Below, piece after piece: positions 46,798-55,537 of a stretch of 63,758 nucleotides of DNA (its first letter is position 1; every line of letters starts with the position of its first letter). A program made the translations under genes and the position numbers. Location: contig CAUJHH010000073.1 of NCBI GenBank assembly GCA_963204725.1, forward strand, positions 1 through 63,758, in the 5' to 3' direction. The notes beneath the pieces are model-generated. The model was not told the origin of the DNA, searched no databases, and worked only from the letters and a program-made list of their open reading frames with translations. The DNA comes from Planctomycetota bacterium (GTDB lineage Bacteria > Planctomycetota > Phycisphaerae > Phycisphaerales > UBA1924).

Positions 46798-47835
46798 TCA
46801 TCGCAAAGTGACCGCGGCGTTGACCCTTGAGGCCACCTCGTCGACGGAGATCCGCTCCATCATGGCCAGGCCCGCGCGCTCATTCTTGTGGTTCGACAGG
46901 TCGCCGACTCCGACGTGCTGAATCACATCACGCTCGCGCCGATAGGGCCCGACCCTTGCGATGCTCGTGGGCCCGTAGAGCGCGACCATCGGTCGATCGA
47001 AACCGACCGCCATGTGGATCGCGGCCGAGTCGTTCGCGACAACGATGCTCGAACGCTCGACGATCGCCATGAGACTCCCGACGGTGGTCGCGCCGACCAG
47101 ATCGATGATCCTCCGATCTTGTGCCGCAAGCTCGAGTAGCGGAGCGCACTGAGATCGTTCCGAGCGCGCCCCCACAATGGCCACGCGGTCGATACCCGAC
47201 CCGGATTCCAGCATGCGACGTGCAAGCTCCGCGAAGCGAGCGGCGGGCCAGCGTTTGCCCGGCCACCGACTGGTCGGAGCGAGGGTCGCGAGTCGTCCAT
47301 CCCCCACGCGATCGGTGGCCCATGTTCGCCACTCTGGTTGCGTCCACAGACGCATGTCCACTGCTGTGCGGATTCCGGCGGCCTCAAGCAGCAGGAGCAT
47401 CCGATCGACGGCGTGCATGTCGCGGGGCACATGGTGCGCCTCGGTGTAGCCGAGCCAGCCGAGTTCCTGCGCGTTCGCGTATCCGATCCGGCGGCGAGCG
47501 CGGGTCGCGAACGCGAGCCCACCGCTCCGGAAGAGTCCCTGCGCATCAATCACCAGGTCGTAACGTGCTTCGCGGATCCGCCTGAGGAAAGCAAGTGTCG
47601 AGTCGGGTTCAAACTCGGCGAGGTCCCTTCCGAATCGAGCGCGATCGAAGGGCACCACCGCTGTCAGCGCAGGATGGGCCTCGATCGCGTGCGCAAAGGT
47701 GTCCTGCACGAGCCAGTCAATCCGAGCCGTGGGATACGCGGCCCGGAGCGAGGTCAGCACCGGCACCGACCGACAGACATCCCCGAGAGCGCTGGGACGA
47801 ATGATGAGAATGGAAGTTGGGGTCCGGTCAGGCAT
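46798..47835 (-). CDS. Glycosyltransferase family 9 (heptosyltransferase-like)
   Basis: GT-B fold transferase of 345 residues resembling WaaC/WaaF. N-terminal ILIIRPSALGDVCRSVPVL, DLVIDAQGLFRSGGLAFAT, APTSRWPGKRWPAARFAEL, and the nucleotide-sugar site IVVANDSAAIHMAVGFDRP followed by ALYGPT. It would add heptose or another sugar to the LPS core; acceptor unknown. Together with lpxB it supports an LPS-bearing outer membrane. ATG at 47835 is the start nearest to homology. Convergent with serC. Confidence 0.87.
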   Translation of the reverse strand: MPDRTPTSILIIRPSALGDVCRSVPVLTSLRAAYPTARIDWLVQDTFAHAIEAHPALTAVVPFDRARFGRDLAEFEPDSTLAFLRRIREARYDLVIDAQGLFRSGGLAFATRARRRIGYANAQELGWLGYTEAHHVPRDMHAVDRMLLLLEAAGIRTAVDMRLWTQPEWRTWATDRVGDGRLATLAPTSRWPGKRWPAARFAELARRMLESGSGIDRVAIVGARSERSQCAPLLELAAQDRRIIDLVGATTVGSLMAIVERSSIVVANDSAAIHMAVGFDRPMVALYGPTSIARVGPYRRERDVIQHVGVGDLSNHKNERAGLAMMERISVDEVASRVNAAVTLR

Positions 47836-48087
47836 GGAAGGGCATCGTGTCCTGGCGTCATCTGTCGGGCGAGTCAGTGGGAACTGAGAGATCGGCCCTC
47901 GGGGGAGAAGGGCGTGAAAGCCGCACCGCACAATGCCCAATGGTCAGGAGGCAGGCTCGTGGCGTCCAGCTCGTTCTCGACGAATGATCCGATGCTGGAG
48001 TCGAGCCTCGCGAGTGAAATCGGGGAGGTAATCCCGGCTCGGCGAGAGGCTCGGCACGCCACCAGAGCATGACTCAAAGGAGATCCA

Positions 48088-50043
48088 ATGCGTCGGCAAC
48101 TTTGCATCGCACGAAACGCGATACGGAACCTGGCGATCGCGTCAACCGTCGCCGCGGCCGGCCTCGCGGCGCCCTCGTCGATCGCGATGGCCCAGGACGG
48201 CGTTCAGCCGTTCATCATCTACGAGCACGGGCCGCTGACGGCGTGGCTGGTGGACGAAAAGGACGCGGAACTCCGCCGAGCGCTCTCCATGATCCCCGCA
48301 CGCCTCGCGGAACTGCCCGGTGAGTTCCCGGACATGTCAACGGAGGTCGAGCCGCTGATCCAGCTCGCACTCCGGACTCTTGCGCAGCCGGCCCGCTTCG
48401 CCGTGACCTACAACCCCGATAATGCGGCAGGGGGATTCTTCGGATACGGCATGACCCTGAGCGTGCAGGCTCGTGACAGAGCGCACGCCTCCGAGCTTCA
48501 CGGCATGCTCAATGCGGCGATCATGCAGAAGGCCGACGAGGATGGGATGCCCGTGCCGGCAGACAGCGCCCGCTTCAGTGGCATGAAGGAATTCACGCTT
48601 CCCTTCGGGCTCGTCTCATACGGCCCGCGTGAGGCAAAGGATGGTTGGCGATACGAACTGGTTGTTGGTGCGGTCGACAGTCCCGATGCGGGATTCGACA
48701 AGCTGCCGAGCGTGCCCGCCGGGCTGGAGCCGGTGATGCGTGCTTCGCTCAACATGCCGGCGCTCACGCCAGGAATCAACATGGCACGCACGCTCGCGGG
48801 CAAGAAGCTGCCCCCGGAAGCAGCGGAAGGGATCGCCGCGTTGGAGCAGGGCGGCCTGATCGGTGCGGAGGCGATCTCCGTCGATTACGTGGCAGGATTC
48901 ACCGGGACCGAGAGCGTCGGCGTGGCGCGAGTGCGCGGAGCCGGAAAGTACCGCGACGCATGGCACATGTCGCGAGACACGGTGAACGCGCGAGATCTCG
49001 CCATGGTTCCGGCCGACGCGACGATGTTCTCGATCGCCAAGGGCGACCTCTCGATGCTCGTCGAGTTGATCGACACCCTCGCCGAGAGAGGCGTTCCTGT
49101 GCACGATTTCCTCGCTGAGTTCAAGTCGCACCCGGGGGTCGATCTCAAGGCCGACATCCTTAATGCCGTCGGTGGTACGTGGGGTGCGTACCTCTCCGAC
49201 GCGACCGGAGGCGGCTCGCTCGGCTCGGCCGTCGTGTTCGCCTCGCTCAAGGATCGAAATGCATTTGCCGGCGCCCATCGCAAGCTTGTCGCAGCGGCCA
49301 GGTCGCAACTCGCGCAGCAGGAACGTGGCATGTACGTTCGGCCCCGTATCTGGAACGACGGCGAGATCGAGGTGACCTCGCTCCAGTTTCCGGGTGTCCC
49401 GGTCCCGCTCGAGGTGACATACGCCGTTGCCGGCGACTGGCTCGTGGTGGGCCTGACGCCACAGGCCGTGATCGCCGCGTCACGCCAGGCGATCGGCAAG
49501 GGCGACAAGGGCGTCTCAGCAAACAGTGTCTTCGCTACGGCGGCCCCAGAGGGCCGCGATCTCAACAGCCTCACATTCGTCGATACAGCCCGCGGCGTGC
49601 GTGCCGGATACCCAATCATCAGCATGGCCGGCTCGGCTTTCGCGAATCTCGCGAGGTCGCCAAGCGGCGATCGCGACATCGGTGTTGTCGTCCCGCTCTA
49701 CCACGATCTGGCCAAGGGCGTCAAGCCGATGGTGCAGTACTCCTATTGGGATGGCGAAGATCTCGTCACAGAAACGCACGCGGACCGCTCGGCACTGGTG
49801 AATGCCGCCGGCGCTGTGGGAACGGGTGCGACGTTCTGGCCCCTACTGATCGCGGTCCCCGCGATCGCAGAGAGCGCAAAGGAAGGCCGCTTCAGCTCGC
49901 TGGAGATGCCGTGGGAACGAATCCGCAACGTGGAGGGGCGTGAGACTGCGATCGCGATGCTCGCGAGCCCGGCGGTCTTCGTCGATCCCGTCCGCCGTCA
50001 GGCCGCAATGGCAACGATCGGATTCATCTGGCAGCTCGACTGA
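48088..50043 (+). CDS. Large exported protein of unknown function
   Basis: Protein of 651 residues with a signal peptide (about 1-36, ending AMAQ). The rest is soluble and Ala/Gly/Val-rich, with segments like FSIAKGDLSMLVELIDTLAE, VGGTWGAYLSDATGGGSLGS and YAVAGDWLVVGLTPQAVIAA. The alternation of short domains that end in such strands recalls DUF3352-type exported proteins, which I cannot confirm. An AAAGGAGAT Shine-Dalgarno marks the start. No lipobox or C-terminal tag is visible. Function unknown, likely periplasmic. Confidence 0.78.
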   Translation: MRRQLCIARNAIRNLAIASTVAAAGLAAPSSIAMAQDGVQPFIIYEHGPLTAWLVDEKDAELRRALSMIPARLAELPGEFPDMSTEVEPLIQLALRTLAQPARFAVTYNPDNAAGGFFGYGMTLSVQARDRAHASELHGMLNAAIMQKADEDGMPVPADSARFSGMKEFTLPFGLVSYGPREAKDGWRYELVVGAVDSPDAGFDKLPSVPAGLEPVMRASLNMPALTPGINMARTLAGKKLPPEAAEGIAALEQGGLIGAEAISVDYVAGFTGTESVGVARVRGAGKYRDAWHMSRDTVNARDLAMVPADATMFSIAKGDLSMLVELIDTLAERGVPVHDFLAEFKSHPGVDLKADILNAVGGTWGAYLSDATGGGSLGSAVVFASLKDRNAFAGAHRKLVAAARSQLAQQERGMYVRPRIWNDGEIEVTSLQFPGVPVPLEVTYAVAGDWLVVGLTPQAVIAASRQAIGKGDKGVSANSVFATAAPEGRDLNSLTFVDTARGVRAGYPIISMAGSAFANLARSPSGDRDIGVVVPLYHDLAKGVKPMVQYSYWDGEDLVTETHADRSALVNAAGAVGTGATFWPLLIAVPAIAESAKEGRFSSLEMPWERIRNVEGRETAIAMLASPAVFVDPVRRQAAMATIGFIWQLD

Positions 50044-50074
50044 GCCTCATTTGGCGAGCGATCGAACGAGATCC

Positions 50075-50106
50075 GCGGGCCCGGCGACGGCCGGGGCCCG
50101 CTCTTC
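50075..50106. terminator. Bidirectional-looking terminator
   Basis: GC-rich stem GCGGGCCCGGC / GCCGGGGCCCGC with one bulged G and a GACG loop, followed by CTCTTC, between the exported protein gene and convergent gspF. Confidence 0.65.
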
Positions 50107-50128
50107 ATGTCGGTCGGAGTGGAAGGGG

Positions 50129-51316
50129 TCAGCCATCCGCGCCGAGCTGCGTCATCGGCAGCAAGAGACCCATCGCGACCACGACCACCACGCCTGCGAT
50201 CGCCATGAGCATGAGCGGCTCAATCAACCGGACCACGATGCCGAGCAGACGATCGATTCGCTTCTCAATGGTCTCCGCGACGGTCAGCAGCACCTTCTCA
50301 AGGTTGTTTGCCGACTCGCCCACCGTGATCATCTCAACGATGTCGTCGCCGAAGAGGCCGCTGGACGCGAGTGGGGGGGCAAGGGCTTCGCCCGATCGAA
50401 CCGCCTCGATGGCACTGTCGATCGCTTCTTCCATGAGCACGTTCCCAGCGGCCTCCTTGCTGATCGTCATCGCATGCAGCATCGGCACGCCGTTCTCCAG
50501 CATCGTGCCCAGCAGGCGGCAGAATCGCGCCGCCGCCAACGCACGCACGAGGGGCCCGCAGATCGGCGCGAAGGTCATGAACTCGGTTGCTCTTCGTCGG
50601 ACGTCCGCCCGCTTCGACAGACGCCAGCCCGTCATCGCGAGAGCGGTCGCGAGCACAAGCAGATAGATCCCGTATCCGGAGACGAGATCACTCGCGCCCA
50701 GGACAAGGCGTGTCGCGAATGGGAGCTGCGCCATCCGCTCAAAGACCGGCTTGAACATCGGGACAAAGACCCCGAACACCACCCCCAGGATGATCACCCC
50801 GAAAAGCACGAGTAGTGCTGGATAGATCAACGACCCGACAATCCGGCCGCGCAGCTCCGCCTGCGCGAGCACGAACGCCCCGAGGCGGCTGAAAACACCC
50901 TCGAGGAATCCGCCCTTCTCTCCGGCACGAACCATGGCGATGTGGATTCGTGGAAACGCTTCGGGACGACGGGACATCGCCTCCGCGAGCTCGCCGCCGT
51001 CCGAGACGGCCTCTGCGAGCTCGCGATACACCGATGCGATCTGCGGCTGGCTCTTCCGACCGGCGAGGAGCTTGAGCGATCGCATGAGCGGCACGCCCGC
51101 GTGCAGCAGGTCGCCGATCTGCACGTACGACTCCCCCAGCTTCCTCGCAGAGACGCGCCGGCCCCGGGCGACACGCTCTTTCGCGGGAAGAATCGAGACC
51201 GGCGTGAGCCGACGTGTCTCGAGTTCCGAGAGCACCGCCTGCTCGGAGGCCGCCGATAGCAAACCGGAAACGCGGTCGCCAGAGGCCGATAGCGCGGTGT
51301 ATGAGTACGTGGGCAT
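50129..51316 (-). CDS. gspF: Type II secretion inner-membrane platform protein
   Basis: Protein of 395 residues. The N-terminal part, PTYSYTALSASGDRVSGLL, is the typical GspF/PilC start. Two duplicated GspF domains follow, each with the helical cytoplasmic part (LGESYVQIGDLLHAGVPLMR and FCRLLGTMLENGVPMLHAM) and membrane segments at about 165-190, 210-230 and 365-388. It organises the assembly platform with GspE and GspL. It lies on the opposite strand to, and 1.6 kb before, gspE. The ATG at 51316 is favoured by a TACGCT box 9 nt upstream. Confidence 0.92.
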   Translation of the reverse strand: MPTYSYTALSASGDRVSGLLSAASEQAVLSELETRRLTPVSILPAKERVARGRRVSARKLGESYVQIGDLLHAGVPLMRSLKLLAGRKSQPQIASVYRELAEAVSDGGELAEAMSRRPEAFPRIHIAMVRAGEKGGFLEGVFSRLGAFVLAQAELRGRIVGSLIYPALLVLFGVIILGVVFGVFVPMFKPVFERMAQLPFATRLVLGASDLVSGYGIYLLVLATALAMTGWRLSKRADVRRRATEFMTFAPICGPLVRALAAARFCRLLGTMLENGVPMLHAMTISKEAAGNVLMEEAIDSAIEAVRSGEALAPPLASSGLFGDDIVEMITVGESANNLEKVLLTVAETIEKRIDRLLGIVVRLIEPLMLMAIAGVVVVVAMGLLLPMTQLGADG

Positions 51317-51325
51317 GGAAGACAC

Positions 51326-51331
51326 AGCGTA
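51326..51331 (-). promoter_or_regulatory. -10 box TACGCT, gspF leaderless start
   Basis: Minus-strand TACGCT with a 9-nt spacer to the gspF ATG. It suggests gspF is transcribed apart from the peroxidase gene upstream. Confidence 0.45.
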
Positions 51332-51371
51332 GCAAAGCCCTCGGTTCGGAACCGGCGGCCCCGCTCGAGCG

Positions 51372-51968
51372 CTACTTCTCGGCGATGAGTTGGTCGATCA
51401 TCGCGACGACTTCCCGGGCATCGGGCTTGGTCTTCGGCTCGAATCGGGCCACGACATTGCCCTTCCGATCAACCAGAAACTTTGTGAAGTTCCAGCCCGG
51501 CTCGCCACCGAGGGGCTTGGGCAGTGACGCCAGTTGCGCGTAGAGATCGCAGGTATCGTCCCCTTTGACCGAAACCTTCTCGAACATCGGGAACGACACA
51601 TCGAACGTCGCGCGGCAGAACTCCGCAATCTCCTCGTTCGTTCCCGGTTCCTGGCTCATGAAGTTGTTCGCAGGGAATCCGAGCACCACGAAGCCGGATT
51701 CCTTCTTCGCGTCGTAGAGCTTCTCGAGCGCATCGTACTGGGGCGTCAGGCCACACTTGCTCGCGACATTCACGATCATGATGACCTTGCCCTTGTACGT
51801 CTCGAGCGACTCGCTCGTGCCGTCGATCCGATTCATGGTGTAGCTCAGGATGTACGGGGAGGCGGACTCGCCCGGCTCGGATCCGCGTCGATTCGAAGTC
51901 AGTCCAAACGCCACCGGGAGAGCGATCAGTGAAGCGAGCATCGCGGCGATTCGAGCGGGTGGGCGCAT
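51372..51968 (-). CDS. Glutathione peroxidase family protein, exported
   Basis: Thioredoxin-fold peroxidase of 198 residues with an N-terminal hydrophobic signal (about 1-24). The peroxidatic Cys is in VNVASKCGLTPQY (Cys72, Cys rather than selenocysteine), the Gln/Asn-type tetrad partners are in GFPANNF and PGWNFTKFLVDRKG. Bacterial members usually use thioredoxin rather than glutathione. Predicted to detoxify peroxides at the envelope. The ATG at 51968 has an AGGAGA Shine-Dalgarno 6 nt upstream. It lies upstream of gspF with a 55-bp gap. Confidence 0.92.
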   Translation of the reverse strand: MRPPARIAAMLASLIALPVAFGLTSNRRGSEPGESASPYILSYTMNRIDGTSESLETYKGKVIMIVNVASKCGLTPQYDALEKLYDAKKESGFVVLGFPANNFMSQEPGTNEEIAEFCRATFDVSFPMFEKVSVKGDDTCDLYAQLASLPKPLGGEPGWNFTKFLVDRKGNVVARFEPKTKPDAREVVAMIDQLIAEK

Positions 51969-52089
51969 TGCGGGATCTCCTGTAAACCTCGTTTCGGCGG
52001 GCATGAACGATTCGGGCGGTGTGGATCGTCGGATTCAGTGGCGGCGAGCACGGGGAAAGGTGGACTTGGGAGCGGGGGCCTCCGCTCCC

Positions 52090-52095
52090 TATCGT
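52090..52095 (+). promoter_or_regulatory. -10-like box TATCGT before PTPS-like gene
   Basis: TATCGT lies 5 nt before a GTG at 52101 and 8 nt before a GTG at 52104. It helps choose between the possible GTG starts. Confidence 0.35.
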
Positions 52096-52103
52096 ACGTC
52101 GTG

Positions 52104-52919
52104 GTGACTCTTCGGCGCACAGTCAGGTTCGCGATCAATCCGGTCGAGTCCGATCACCGGAACGATTGCAACGGACACGCGGGAAGACCCTCGCTCGAGG
52201 GTTGGGGATCGCACTACGAGTTCTCCGTCGGTTGCCGCGGCGAGCCCGATCCATCCACCGGATACCTGATCAACATCAAGGCGATCGACGATGCGGTCAG
52301 GCAATCGGTGATTCCCTTGGTCAGGACGGCCATGCATCGGGGTGTCGAGCCCTCGCTGGTCATGCCGGAGCTGTTCGCCGCTGCGTGCGGTTCGATCCCG
52401 GTTGATGTTGAGTCCGTCACGCTCGGGCTGACGCCGACCTATACGCTCGAAATGGAGGCCGGAATGGGCGCAACGATCGTGCTCTCGCAGAAGTTCGAGT
52501 TCGCGGCGGCCCATCGTCTCCATGCGCCAACGATGAGTGCCGACGAGAACCGCCGTTACTTCGGCAAGTGCAACAACCCAGCAGGCCACGGGCACAACTA
52601 CGTGATCGCGCCACGCGTCGAGATGCGTCCGGCCGAACCCGGCGGCTCGCTCTCCCTTGCTGAGTACGAACAGGCGGTGCAACGCGTGCTGATCGAGCCG
52701 TTCGACCACAAGCACCTGAACCTCGACACGCGTGAGTTCGCAGACGGAGCCGGCGTGAACCCGACGGTCGAGAATATCGCCGCTGTGTTCTTTCGCCTTC
52801 TCGCGCCGGCGATCGACGCGCTCGGCAAGGGAGCCCGGCTCCGGGATATCACCGTCTGGGAGACCGACCGGACCAGCGCGACCTACGGAGAATCTCCGGA
52901 CCGGTCGGATCGCCTGTGA
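52104..52919 (+). CDS. Tandem 6-pyruvoyl-tetrahydropterin synthase-like protein
   Basis: Protein of 271 residues with two PTPS/QueD-type domains. The first (about 1-120: TVRFAINP, HYEFSVGCRGEPDPSTGYLI) has lost the usual HGH zinc motif (GWGSHYEF here). The second (about 128-255) is intact: FEFAAAHRLHAP, GKCNNPAGHGHNY with catalytic Cys and zinc His residues, FDHKHLNLD, and NPTVENIAAV with the substrate Glu. QueD makes 6-carboxytetrahydropterin for queuosine; PTPS makes a biopterin precursor. No other queuosine or pterin gene is near. The start is uncertain between GTG at 52101, 52104 and a longer one at 52038. Confidence 0.83.
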   Translation: MTLRRTVRFAINPVESDHRNDCNGHAGRPSLEGWGSHYEFSVGCRGEPDPSTGYLINIKAIDDAVRQSVIPLVRTAMHRGVEPSLVMPELFAAACGSIPVDVESVTLGLTPTYTLEMEAGMGATIVLSQKFEFAAAHRLHAPTMSADENRRYFGKCNNPAGHGHNYVIAPRVEMRPAEPGGSLSLAEYEQAVQRVLIEPFDHKHLNLDTREFADGAGVNPTVENIAAVFFRLLAPAIDALGKGARLRDITVWETDRTSATYGESPDRSDRL

Positions 52920-52940
52920 CGCGCACCGCACTTTCGGCGG

Positions 52941-52946
52941 TAGGAT
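52941..52946 (+). promoter_or_regulatory. -10 box TAGGAT, gspE leaderless start
   Basis: TAGGAT ends 6 nt before the gspE ATG. Same sequence and spacing as the aminotransferase box at 31231. Confidence 0.55.
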
Positions 52947-52952
52947 GGACCA

Positions 52953-54629
52953 ATGGGCGTAGCGACGATTCTCCTTGAACGCGGCCTCCTGACCCGAGAG
53001 CAGTTTGATCAGGCCGCCGCCGAGCATCGGAGCTCTGGCGAGCGTCTCGATCGAGCCATCGTTCGCCTCGGGCTGGTTGGGCGACGCGAGGTACTCGAGA
53101 TCATCGGCGAGCAGCTCGCGATGCCGGTCGTCGACCTCTCCAGCGCAGATGTCGGGCCCGAGGTCATCGCCACGCTCCCGGCCCGAGTGGTCTTCAAGCA
53201 GCAGGTCGTTCCAATCGAACTCAGGGATGGCACGCTGGTTGTCGCAACGAGCGACCCCTTCGAGCTCTCCTCCCTCGACGAACTACGACTCGTCGCCGGA
53301 TGCCCTATCGAGCTAGCGCTGGCGGACGAGGACGAACTCAGGCAGTTCATCCGTACCCACTACGGCGTCGGTGGCGACACATTGCACGAGATGGCCGGTC
53401 AGGCGGACGACATCGCCGCGATCGATGGTGAGCATGACGAGATCGAACAGGCCCAGGAAGCCTCGGTCATCAAGCTCGTCAACGACCTGCTCGCCGAGGC
53501 CGTCAGCGAGCGGGCGACCGACGTCCACATCGAGCCCTACGAGGGACAGCTCGTCGTTCGATATCGGATCGACGGCGTGCTCCAGCGAGCGAATGTCCCC
53601 CCGACGATCAATCGATTCGGCGCGGCCATCGTCTCACGCCTCAAGATCATGGCCTCCCTGAACATCGCCGAGAAGCGGCGGCCGCAGGATGGCCGTATCA
53701 CCTTCCGAAACAAGCCCCAGGGACAGATGCCGCAGGAATTCGATCTGCGAATGAGCGTGATCCCGATGCTTTCCGGCGAGGGCGTGGTGCTTCGCGTGCT
53801 CTCGAAGACCGCAGTGCTGATGGGGCTCGGGCAGCTCGGCATGCCGGAGAACATCCTCTCAAGCTGGGACACGCTCATCAATCGTCCCCACGGCATTCTC
53901 CTTGTGACGGGGCCTACGGGAAGCGGCAAGAGCACAACGCTGTACGCATCGCTCAACCGCATCGTCTCCGACGAGGTCAAGGTCATCACCGTTGAGGATC
54001 CGGTCGAGTACCACGTGCCCGGCGTCAATCAGATCCAGGTCAATCACAAGGTCGGGCTCGATTTCACGTCCGGACTCCGTTCGATCCTTCGTCACGATCC
54101 CGATGTCGTGATGATCGGCGAAATCCGCGATCGAGAAACGGCTGAGACAGCCGTGCAGGCCTCGCTCACGGGGCACCTGGTCTTCAGCACATTGCACACA
54201 AATGACGCGGCGGGGGCCGCCACGCGTCTGCTCGATATGGGAGTTGAGCCCTTCCTGATCGCGTCGAGTGTCGAAGGCGTGATGGCTCAGCGCCTGGTTC
54301 GACGTGTCTGCGAGCAATGCTCACAGCCCCATCAGCCAGCCCCGGGGGAACTCCCACCGGACTTCGGGCCGGGAGCCGAGCAGCTCCGGAAAGGATCGGG
54401 CTGCCGGAATTGCCGGGGAACGGGGTACCGGGGCCGCGTCGGACTCTACGAGTTGCTCCATCTCTCGCCCGAGACCCGTGAACTCATCATGAACCGGGCG
54501 GATGCCTCCAAGCTCACCGCCGCAGCGATCCAGAACGGTGCCCTTTCGCTCCTCAAGCGAGATGGCTACGCAAAGGTCAAACTCGGTCTGACCACCATGG
54601 AAGAGGTTGGTGGGGCGTTGGTTGTGTGA
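52953..54629 (+). CDS. gspE: Type II secretion / pilus assembly ATPase
   Basis: Hexameric ATPase of 558 residues that powers pseudopilus assembly at the inner membrane. N-terminal GspE/MshE-type domain (MGVATILLERGLLTREQFDQ, GRREVLEIIGEQLAMPVVDL), then the ATPase core with Walker A GPTGSGKSTTLYASL, Asp box ITVEDPVEYHVPGVNQIQV, Walker B IGEIRDRETAETAVQASLTG and His box LVFSTLHTNDAAG. A zinc-binding tetracysteine is present as CEQC and CRNC (about 450-490). First gene of the main secretion locus. Confidence 0.95.
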   Translation: MGVATILLERGLLTREQFDQAAAEHRSSGERLDRAIVRLGLVGRREVLEIIGEQLAMPVVDLSSADVGPEVIATLPARVVFKQQVVPIELRDGTLVVATSDPFELSSLDELRLVAGCPIELALADEDELRQFIRTHYGVGGDTLHEMAGQADDIAAIDGEHDEIEQAQEASVIKLVNDLLAEAVSERATDVHIEPYEGQLVVRYRIDGVLQRANVPPTINRFGAAIVSRLKIMASLNIAEKRRPQDGRITFRNKPQGQMPQEFDLRMSVIPMLSGEGVVLRVLSKTAVLMGLGQLGMPENILSSWDTLINRPHGILLVTGPTGSGKSTTLYASLNRIVSDEVKVITVEDPVEYHVPGVNQIQVNHKVGLDFTSGLRSILRHDPDVVMIGEIRDRETAETAVQASLTGHLVFSTLHTNDAAGAATRLLDMGVEPFLIASSVEGVMAQRLVRRVCEQCSQPHQPAPGELPPDFGPGAEQLRKGSGCRNCRGTGYRGRVGLYELLHLSPETRELIMNRADASKLTAAAIQNGALSLLKRDGYAKVKLGLTTMEEVGGALVV

Positions 54630-54690
54630 GTTTCCGAACAGGAATCGAAACGCGTATCGCCCGCAGCACTCTTGACTTGTATAAGATTTC

Positions 54691-54719
54691 TTGCAGCCGG
54701 AGCCTGGTCATGCTAGTAT
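54691..54719 (+). promoter_or_regulatory. Promoter TTGCAG-N17-TAGTAT upstream of gspG
   Basis: -35 TTGCAG at 54691-54696, 17-nt spacer, -10 TAGTAT at 54714-54719. The predicted leader is about 134 nt. It would transcribe the pseudopilin genes separately from gspE. Confidence 0.65.
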
Positions 54720-54859
54720 CGACTAGCTCCTGACTGTCGGTCGGAGGCGCGTGCCCAGATTGGGCAGAGAGATTGAGCTTGGATCATTCGGGTTCAGGCG
54801 GTAGATATGCCGACCCAATTGTCGGGTGGCAGGGATTGCTCAGAAAGGATGTTTGAGCC

Positions 54860-55384
54860 ATGACCCAACGGATGGAGTCTGGATTTCGGGTGTCGCGCCG
54901 GCATGCACGCAGGGCGTTCACGATCATCGAAGTCATGATCGTGATCGCGATCATTCTGGCGCTCTCCGGCCTCGTCGGGTTCGCCCTGCTCGGACAGAGC
55001 GCAAAGGCAAAGAAGGGAATTGCCGAGACCCAGATCCGCCTCATCAAGGGCGGCATCAAAGCCTTTTACATCGATTTCTCCCGATTCCCCACCGAAGACG
55101 AAGGGCTGGCGGTCCTCTGGAACAAAACCCTGATCGAATCTGAAGAGGATCAGGCCCTCTGGACCAAGTATCTCGAGTCTCCTGTACCCGTCGATCCATG
55201 GGGTTCGGCCTGGGGTTATCGGGCCGAGAGCGAGAATCGCGAGGGAGAGTACGACTTATGGTCCTATGGGCCGGACAAGCAAGACGGGACGGACGATGAC
55301 ATCAACGCATTTGCCGCAGAAGATGCGGATGCCGAGGGTGGCTTGAGCGGCGGATTGCCCCCGCCCCCACCGAGCGGCGGCTGA
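54860..55384 (+). CDS. gspG: Major pseudopilin
   Basis: Protein of 174 residues. Leader up to RRHARRA, then FTIIEVMIVIAIILALSGLV as the conserved N-terminal helix with Glu5. The globular part has the GspG layout: LIKGGIKAFYIDFSRFPTEDE, PVPVDPWGSAWGYR, and YDLWSYGPDKQDGTDDD, the last being the calcium-binding C-terminal loop. It ends in an extra Gly/Pro tail, PPPPPSGG. Forms the shaft of the pseudopilus that pushes substrates through the secretin. Ala at -1 of the cleavage site. Confidence 0.94.
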   Translation: MTQRMESGFRVSRRHARRAFTIIEVMIVIAIILALSGLVGFALLGQSAKAKKGIAETQIRLIKGGIKAFYIDFSRFPTEDEGLAVLWNKTLIESEEDQALWTKYLESPVPVDPWGSAWGYRAESENREGEYDLWSYGPDKQDGTDDDINAFAAEDADAEGGLSGGLPPPPPSGG

Positions 55385-55537
55385 TTGGTCGAGCGAGCGC
55401 GAAACAACGGCTCGAACTCGATCCGGAATGCCTCGAAGGGGCGTGCGCCCCGCGGCTTGCAGGAGCGGCCGAGGACTGTCAACGCGGAGCGAACTCGTGG
55501 AGCGGACATCGTGTCCGCGTATCTCGGGGTGAGTTCA

